Below, one piece after another: positions 62,501 to 64,000 of a stretch of 64,000 bases of DNA. Position numbers and translations under genes: made by a program. Source of the DNA: Archivesica marissinica (lineage: Eukaryota > Mollusca > Bivalvia > Venerida > Vesicomyidae); contig CM026386.1 in the NCBI GenBank assembly GCA_014843695.1, forward strand, positions 83,869,931-83,933,930. The letters run 5' to 3'. Within the stretch, counting starts at the first letter, position 1. Every line of letters begins with the position of its first letter. The notes beneath the pieces are model-generated. The model was not told where the DNA came from and made no database searches. It saw only the letters and a program-made list of their open reading frames with translations.

Positions 62501-63087
62501 GAACGTATAATATACTACAATACATTAACAAGGAACACCGTGTTTGTTACAATAAGCATATGTTCCCGACAGTGAACATATAATATACTACACTACATTA
62601 ACAAGGAACACCGTGATTGTTACAATAAGCATCTATTCCCGACAGTGAACATATAAGATACTACAATACATTAACAAGGAACAGCGTGATTGTTACAATA
62701 AGCATCTATTCCCGACAGTGAACGTATAATATACTACACTACATTAACAAGGAACAGCTTGATTGTTACAATAAGCATCTATTCCCGACAGTGAACGTAT
62801 AATATACTACACTACATTAACAAGAAACAGCGTGATTGTTACAATAAGCATCTATTCCCGACACTACACTACATTACAATTATTTTAGAAGGGAGTCATA
62901 TGACCCATCCAATAAAATTGATATAATCAGTATGTACCAATACAATTGCGTCCATTCGTCCAGACTTTGGGTTTTACTCCATAACCGCGCCACCCTGGTC
63001 TACAATGACATTCGTATGATCCGGGCGTATTTACACACTTGGCTTTCTTGTGACAGTCATGATAGCCTGTGGTACATTCATCGATAT
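35391..63087 (-). CDS. Partial multi-exon gene: extracellular cbEGF-VWD-C8 protein (gene span)
   Basis: Span of the seven exons listed separately: 62938-63087, 49673-49792, 46882-47004, 45480-45700, 44011-44118, 39564-39737 and 35391-35567. All have AG acceptors and GT donors. Phases fit along the chain: the EGF exons are phase 1 on both sides, the first VWD exon enters at phase 1 and leaves at phase 0, and the rest are phase 0. Domain order is cbEGF, cbEGF, cbEGF, VWD, start of C8. VWD-C8 proteins (zonadhesin, mucin, otogelin and IgGFc-binding families) are secreted or membrane-anchored multimerising glycoproteins. cbEGF repeats form calcium-stiffened rods. I infer an extracellular matrix, mucus or adhesion role; no specific orthologue is recognised. 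Signal peptide, N-terminus, the rest of C8 and the stop codon are not seen, so both ends are missing. Introns are dominated by minisatellites. Confidence 0.88.
35763..36010. repeat. 46-bp array with double palindrome (5 copies)
   Basis: Unit contains ACTATTATATAATAGT (perfect 16-bp palindrome), overlapping AGTGATCACT (perfect 10-bp palindrome), then ACATTGTAAACACAG. Intronic. Confidence 0.95.
36011..37189. other. Intronic unique sequence
   Basis: Nothing beyond a G-rich patch at about 36797-36840 (GGTTGGGGGTTGGGTCTGG). Confidence 0.5.
37190..37375. repeat. 22-bp tandem array (8 copies)
   Basis: Core GACAGTAAATGTTGAGATAT then TA, with TAACGG/TAAATG variants. Confidence 0.94.
37376..38610. 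other. Intronic unique sequence
   Basis: AT-rich. Holds a short (AAT)n run at 37717-37735 and the palindrome-like CCTACTT..AAGTAGG at about 37598. No exon found. Confidence 0.5.
38611..38697. repeat. Long perfect hairpin (19-22 bp arms)
   Basis: GGTATGAACTACATTGGGC at 38611-38629 is the exact reverse complement of 38679-38697. Allowing one G-T mismatch the arms extend to 22 bp (38611-38632 and 38676-38697), leaving a loop of about 43 bases. It could be a fold-back element or a structured RNA. Confidence 0.75.
38670..38833 (+). pseudogene. Metalloprotease (ADAM/ADAMTS-like) cysteine-rich fragment
   Basis: Plus-strand open segment inside an intron of the minus-strand EGF/VWD gene. Acceptor-like CCACACAG precedes TTT AAC CAT; a possible donor is GTTAGT at 38834. 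It translates [18 protein letters not shown], then VCLPD, then [16 protein letters not shown]. The spacing C-S-x(7)-LPSY-x(3)-CL ... F-S-x-NEQC-x-x-FY resembles the segment linking the reprolysin catalytic domain to the disintegrin-like region of invertebrate ADAM/ADAMTS proteins. The zinc-binding site is absent and no partner exon was seen on this strand. It overlaps the right arm of a 22-bp hairpin and is followed about 34 bp later by a MITE. Most likely a displaced fragment. Confidence 0.3.
38868..39103. mobile_element. MITE with TA target site (Tc1/mariner-type)
   Basis: About 50-bp imperfect terminal inverted repeats: the left starts CACTCAACAAAATTGCTAAT and the right is its complement, ending GTTGTTGAGTG. 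Both ends are flanked by TA (38866-38867 and 39104-39105). The inner ends of the arms share ATATTTGGAGC. The interior is AT-rich and non-coding. TA duplication and short length (236 bp) fit a non-autonomous IS630/Tc1/mariner element. It lies in an intron of the EGF/VWD gene. Confidence 0.75.
39104..39563. other. Intronic unique sequence
   Basis: Lies between the MITE and the VWD exon donor; no feature seen. Confidence 0.5.
39564..39737 (-). CDS. Exon: VWD domain, C-terminal core with CGLCGNYN
   Basis: Acceptor TCTTCATTGTAG, donor TCT ATA|GTAAGTT, 174 nt (58 codons), phase 0. It begins [20 protein letters not shown] and includes the hallmark [17 protein letters not shown], the VWD signature in which CGLCG supplies the vicinal cysteines used in disulfide assembly in VWF and mucins. 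It ends CQESTGSI. A 21-bp tandem array begins about 15 bp upstream of the acceptor, leaving almost no normal intron sequence for a branch point and pyrimidine tract. The frame read through the donor is not coding. Confidence 0.95.
39753..40350. repeat. 21-bp tandem array beside a splice acceptor (28 copies)
   Basis: Core AATTATATAGGTCTTCTTTG then T. The only variable site is TTCG/TTTG. On the minus strand it reads as a 7-residue KKTYIIT repeat whose frame ends at the TAG of the VWD exon acceptor, so it is not coding. Confidence 0.97.
40392..41540. repeat. 57-bp tandem array (20 copies)
   Basis: Core AGCAATATCAGTTAGCAACT then GACAACATACATACAGCTAATG. Unit ends alternate TTATATTAT, CTGTATTAT and GTTATAGTAT, and multi-unit blocks recur. 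Includes CAGTT-AGC-AACTG. Confidence 0.96.
41560..43165. repeat. 51/44-bp CCCTCC-rich compound array
   Basis: Core TCCTTGTCTTATGGGGATCT then TCTCATTGACTATG.GACCCTCCCTCCCTGC, interleaved with a GTCATTAGGAGGAACTACTC variant. Blocks of several units are repeated. Confidence 0.95.
43166..43504. other. Intronic unique sequence
   Basis: No exon or element recognised. Confidence 0.5.
43505..43690. repeat. Poly-C/GATC array
   Basis: Units of C runs (5-9) plus GATCA/TC. G-quadruplex potential on the minus (transcribed sense) strand within an intron. Confidence 0.93.
43691..44010. other. Intronic unique sequence
   Basis: Downstream of the VWD middle exon donor; no feature seen. Confidence 0.45.
44011..44118 (-). 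CDS. Exon: VWD domain, middle part
   Basis: Acceptor GTGTGTGTTCCAG, donor CAT GTG|GTAAGTGT, 108 nt (36 codons), phase 0 on both sides. It encodes the central beta-strands of the VWD domain: [20 protein letters not shown] followed by [16 protein letters not shown]. The I-x-V-N-x-E-x-x-x-LP and G-x-x-V spacing is the VWD core. It joins exon 45480-45700 in frame with no inserted residues. An overlapping open frame in another phase here is a shadow. Confidence 0.92.
44270..45412. repeat. 41-bp tandem array (28 copies)
   Basis: Core ATTGTACTGGTTTATGCAGG then ACCCGAAGCATCTGGGGGAAT. It fills about 84% of the 1361-bp intron between two VWD exons. Variants at GTGGTGA/GGGGGAA and CAGG/CTGG. A short (CAAA)n run precedes it at 44221-44241. 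Confidence 0.96.
45480..45700 (-). CDS. Exon: VWD domain, N-terminal part
   Basis: Acceptor TTGTTATTGTTACAG, donor GAT TAC|GTAAGTTAC, 221 nt (phase 1 in, phase 0 out). After the split Pro it reads [17 protein letters not shown], the canonical start of a von Willebrand type D domain (C-x-GDPH-x-x-T-x-D). It continues with a [14 protein letters not shown] segment and a hydrophobic strand ending VTLIVYDY. The GDPHC form has Cys where many family members have Tyr or Phe. A methionine lies upstream in the same open frame, but it is intronic and is not the start. The 41-bp minisatellite in the next intron ends about 70 bp from this donor. Confidence 0.93.
45765..46003 (-). mobile_element. tRNA-derived SINE, family 3 (tRNA-Arg-like head)
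   Basis: Minus strand: CTCCGTGGCCTAGTGGTTAA (A box), a CTACGGA anticodon loop giving ACG (Arg-like), and B box GGTTCGAATCTC. The acceptor stem does not pair, so this is a SINE head and not a tRNA gene. The body continues through GGCCGGTTGGTGAGCCGCC to an AT-rich end. It lies in the intron between EGF 3 and the VWD domain. The 3' boundary is approximate. Confidence 0.65.
46099..46210 (-). other. Weak candidate exon in the EGF3-VWD intron
   Basis: Good acceptor TTCTACAATTTCAG and a plausible donor CGA|GTATGCC enclose 112 nt open in one frame. It contains [18 protein letters not shown] and [11 protein letters not shown]. The GWYR word recalls uromodulin/OIT3-type D8C domains, which co-occur with EGF and VWD, but only those few residues match. 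Phases (2 in, 0 out) do not fit between the flanking exons, which already join perfectly. The plus strand is also open here. Probably an alternative or decayed exon, or chance. Confidence 0.15.
46211..46881. other. Intronic unique sequence
   Basis: No supported feature. Confidence 0.45.
46882..47004 (-). CDS. Exon: calcium-binding EGF-like domain 3
   Basis: Acceptor CTGTTGAAG (short pyrimidine tract), donor ACA C|GTAAGTTAATC, 123 nt, phase 1 to phase 1. It reads DIDEC with six cysteines (DEC, DNC, AYC, YSC, RC, TC). [12 protein letters not shown] matches the cbEGF hydroxylation motif. The final C joins CA of exon 45480-45700 to give Pro, so this EGF runs directly into the VWD domain. A 30-bp minisatellite begins about 80 bp upstream of the acceptor. 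Confidence 0.92.
47080..47425. repeat. 30-bp tandem array (11 copies)
   Basis: Core AACATTGCCAAGGATGGCCG then AAACAACAAG. Contains GGCC-centred partial symmetry. Open in several frames, not coding. Confidence 0.96.
47440..47690 (-). mobile_element. tRNA-derived SINE, family 4 (Leu/Ser-like head)
   Basis: Minus strand: GACGAGTGGTTAAGGTCGTT, then a long variable arm and a degenerate B box (GGTATGTTCTAATCC). The body contains GGGGGTATCGAAGTCTTTCA and ends AAACCACAAGGCAAACAAAC. A type II (long variable arm) tRNA ancestor is likely. It lies in the EGF2-EGF3 intron, next to the 30-bp array. Boundaries are approximate. Confidence 0.6.
47900..48148 (+). mobile_element. 5'-truncated SINE, family 1
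   Basis: Near-identical to 32216-32505 but starts within the tRNA head, just before the B box (CAGGGATCGCAGGTTCGATC); the A box is missing. It is flanked by a perfect 13-bp duplication ATAATCATTGTAT at 47887-47899 and 48149-48161, so it arrived already truncated, as expected for incomplete target-primed reverse transcription. It lies in the intron between EGF 2 and EGF 3. The 177-codon ORF over it is spurious. Confidence 0.85.
48162..48715. other. Intronic unique sequence
   Basis: No exon or element recognised downstream of the truncated SINE. Confidence 0.5.
48716..49128. repeat. 18/22-bp tandem array
   Basis: Core ACATTCGAGATGGACAAG, with GGACGGACAAG in the longer form. All six frames are largely open, a property of the unit. 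Confidence 0.95.
49327..49590. repeat. 67-bp tandem repeat (about 4 copies)
   Basis: Core GTGTTGCTAGAGCGAATCAC then CAACACGATTGAAACCAGTG. Unit starts near 49331, 49398 and 49465. Confidence 0.95.
49673..49792 (-). CDS. Exon: calcium-binding EGF-like domain 2
   Basis: Acceptor CTGTTTTACAG, donor AAA G|GTATGTC, 120 nt, phase 1 to phase 1. With the split Asp codon it reads DNDEC, then six cysteines (DEC, NKC, ADC, YEC, KC, TC). [12 protein letters not shown] carries the Asn-hydroxylation and calcium-binding consensus. Length and cysteine spacing are typical for a cbEGF. It is separated from EGF 1 by an intron of 13,145 bp that is almost entirely 73-bp satellite. A tRNA-derived SINE sits about 20 bp beyond its acceptor, at 49811-50046. 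Confidence 0.92.
49811..50046 (-). mobile_element. tRNA-derived SINE, family 2
   Basis: On the minus strand the head reads GTCGTGATAGCTCAGTAGTA (A box) with a B box near GGAGTTCGAGCTCC. The body contains CCCTTGGGCAAGGCATTTAA and ATGGCGATGGATTCCATCAG, and the tail ends AATAAATTTGTATAAAC. Possible short duplication GTATATAT on both sides. It sits in the EGF1-EGF2 intron, just upstream of the EGF 2 acceptor. A related copy, with an internal array, is at 29711-30170. Confidence 0.75.
50220..62876. repeat. 73-bp satellite-like array, ~12.7 kb, about 173 copies
   Basis: Core AAGGAACACCGTGATTGCTA then CAATAAGCATATATTCCCGACAGTGAACATATCA and TATACTACACTACATTAAC (split here for length). Variable sites include CACCG/CAGCG, GTTAC/GCTAC, CATATATT/CATCTATT, TCCC/TGCC, ATCATA/ATAATA/GTATAA and CATTAAC/CATTTAC. 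Longer blocks are duplicated: the CCCGGCAGTG marker at 50502 returns at 52112 (about 22 units on), and a dimeric block with GCTGACAG repeats every 146 bp near 53,850-54,310. It fills most of the EGF1-EGF2 intron and stops about 60 bp from the EGF 1 donor. Confidence 0.97.
62938..63087 (-). CDS. Exon: calcium-binding EGF-like domain 1
   Basis: Acceptor TTTTGTTACAG precedes AT ATC GAT GAA TGT; donor is ATT G|GTACATA. The exon is 150 nt, phase 1 to phase 1. It encodes one EGF module beginning IDEC with six cysteines (IDEC, HDC, AKC, YEC, HC, NC). It has the calcium-binding N-terminal D-x-D-E pattern and the C-x-N-x(4)-Y-x-C-x-C Asn-hydroxylation and calcium motif ([12 protein letters not shown]). 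The gap between cysteines 5 and 6 is unusually long, about 20 residues, and contains a basic, Trp-containing insert (KPKVWTNGR). The final G joins AT of the next exon to make Asp. Family assignment is secure; the ligand is unknown. Confidence 0.9.
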
Positions 63088-63207
63088 CTGTAACAAAACA
63101 TTGTCAATATTCATCAATGAAACCAATATGAATCAATTTATGTTTTAACAGCCTGCTACAGCTAAGCGTCAATACTCAATATATGTAATGAAACAGTCAC
63201 TATTTAA

Positions 63208-63319
63208 GAAATAATAAGTATCAACCGTGGTATATCGCAGAATAACCCGAGTTTGAAGTTCGTATGCGTAGAAATATATCACGAAGGCCGAATATACCAC
63301 GGTTAATACGTATTATTTC
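63208..63319. repeat. Fold-back inverted repeat
   Basis: GAAATAATAAGTATCAACCG..TATAT at 63208-63234 is inverted at 63292-63319, with one or two mismatches. The loop contains AATAACCCGAG, which recurs at 63728-63740. A second inverted pair, ATTCTAACACGAC (63321-63333) and its complement (63777-63789), encloses the next 450 bp. Together these suggest nested non-autonomous DNA transposons. Confidence 0.6.
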
Positions 63320-64000
63320 GATTCTAACACGACTTACTTCTAATAATTTTAAAGGATTATTTTCTTCAAAGGCCGCTGCATTTGGCTTTCGAAATTTCCT
63401 CCCGCGTAAGGGCCCTTAGGGTGACCTTATTGTTTATGGAAAATATCAATCTAGTGCATTAATGAACAAAAGTTGTAACTGATCAATAATTGTATTTATT
63501 TTGTCAATTAATACTGTACAGAAGAGTAACTGAAACGTTACTTAACAGAAAAACAAGACGGACAAGAGATTATCTGATTCTAAAAATAGCTCACTTCTGC
63601 GAATTCCCACGGTAGTATTTACAAACATCACGTGACTTTCATTCATAAAACTTTACACGCATTGTATAAATGGAATAGCCAAAACACGGTGGGCGCGCAG
63701 TATAGTTCAAAGTAGGGATATCGCATAATAACCCGAGGTTGATTTTGCTCTACAAGTATGTATGTTATTAGCAGGGTCGTGTTAGAATAATCAATATATA
63801 CAAGCAACAAAAAAGCGTCAATAATCAATATAATTATGTTTCAGTCAATATATACTGACACCAAAACGAAACTGTGCACTTGCCTTAGAGGTAAACTGTA
63901 TATCCTTTAAAGAACATACAGGCACATTTGGTATAACATGTCCGGGCTATTGGGTAAATTAGTACAATGTGTGAAGGATTGTTTTCTTCACTCATGATAG
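63320..64000. other. Unique sequence upstream of EGF 1
   Basis: Intronic if the gene continues beyond the window. Contains inverted-repeat remnants but no exon. Confidence 0.45.

Overview
This is a eukaryotic, probably lophotrochozoan and most likely molluscan, genomic window. The evidence is GT-AG introns, calcium-binding EGF and von Willebrand factor D (VWD) exons, tRNA-derived SINEs with a Meta-SINE-like central motif, mollusc-style AGGGAAGTAACTC words and extreme loads of tandem repeats. The genus cannot be read from the sequence. By my boundaries, roughly 44 kb of the 62 kb of called bases lies in about 37 separate tandem arrays with different units. Two gaps of exactly 1000 N (1517-2516 and 30501-31500) lie inside or between arrays and look like assembly placeholders.

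The one well-supported gene is on the minus strand and enters from beyond base 64000. Seven exons with consistent splice phases are visible. Three are calcium-binding EGF exons (62938-63087, 49673-49792, 46882-47004). Three build a VWD domain (45480-45700, 44011-44118, 39564-39737). The seventh completes the VWD and opens a C8 domain (35391-35567). It encodes a secreted or membrane-anchored extracellular protein whose start and end are not seen. Its introns are mostly tandem DNA, including a ~12.7 kb array of a 73-bp unit that fills about 96% of the first visible intron.

Layout: 1-1516 is a 51-bp array that stays open as an acidic 17-residue protein repeat. After the first gap come a 26-bp array to 8.2 kb and a 22-bp array to 9.8 kb. 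From 10.4 to 30.5 kb there is a near-continuous chain of unrelated arrays, many abutting with little or no spacer, including a 4.8 kb 20-bp array at 17.8-22.6 kb. From 31.5 to 35 kb there are more arrays plus an intact SINE with target-site duplications. From 35.4 to 63.1 kb lies the EGF/VWD gene, whose introns hold SINEs, a Tc1/mariner-type MITE, a long hairpin beside a metalloprotease-like ORF fragment, and arrays. From 63.1 to 64.0 kb there are fold-back inverted repeats.

Most long open frames in the window arise because arrays have no stop codons or have periods divisible by three, and they are not annotated as genes. No CRISPR array, operon, rRNA or functional tRNA gene was found. No convincing new multi-gene system is present. 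The most unusual content is the repeat architecture itself.
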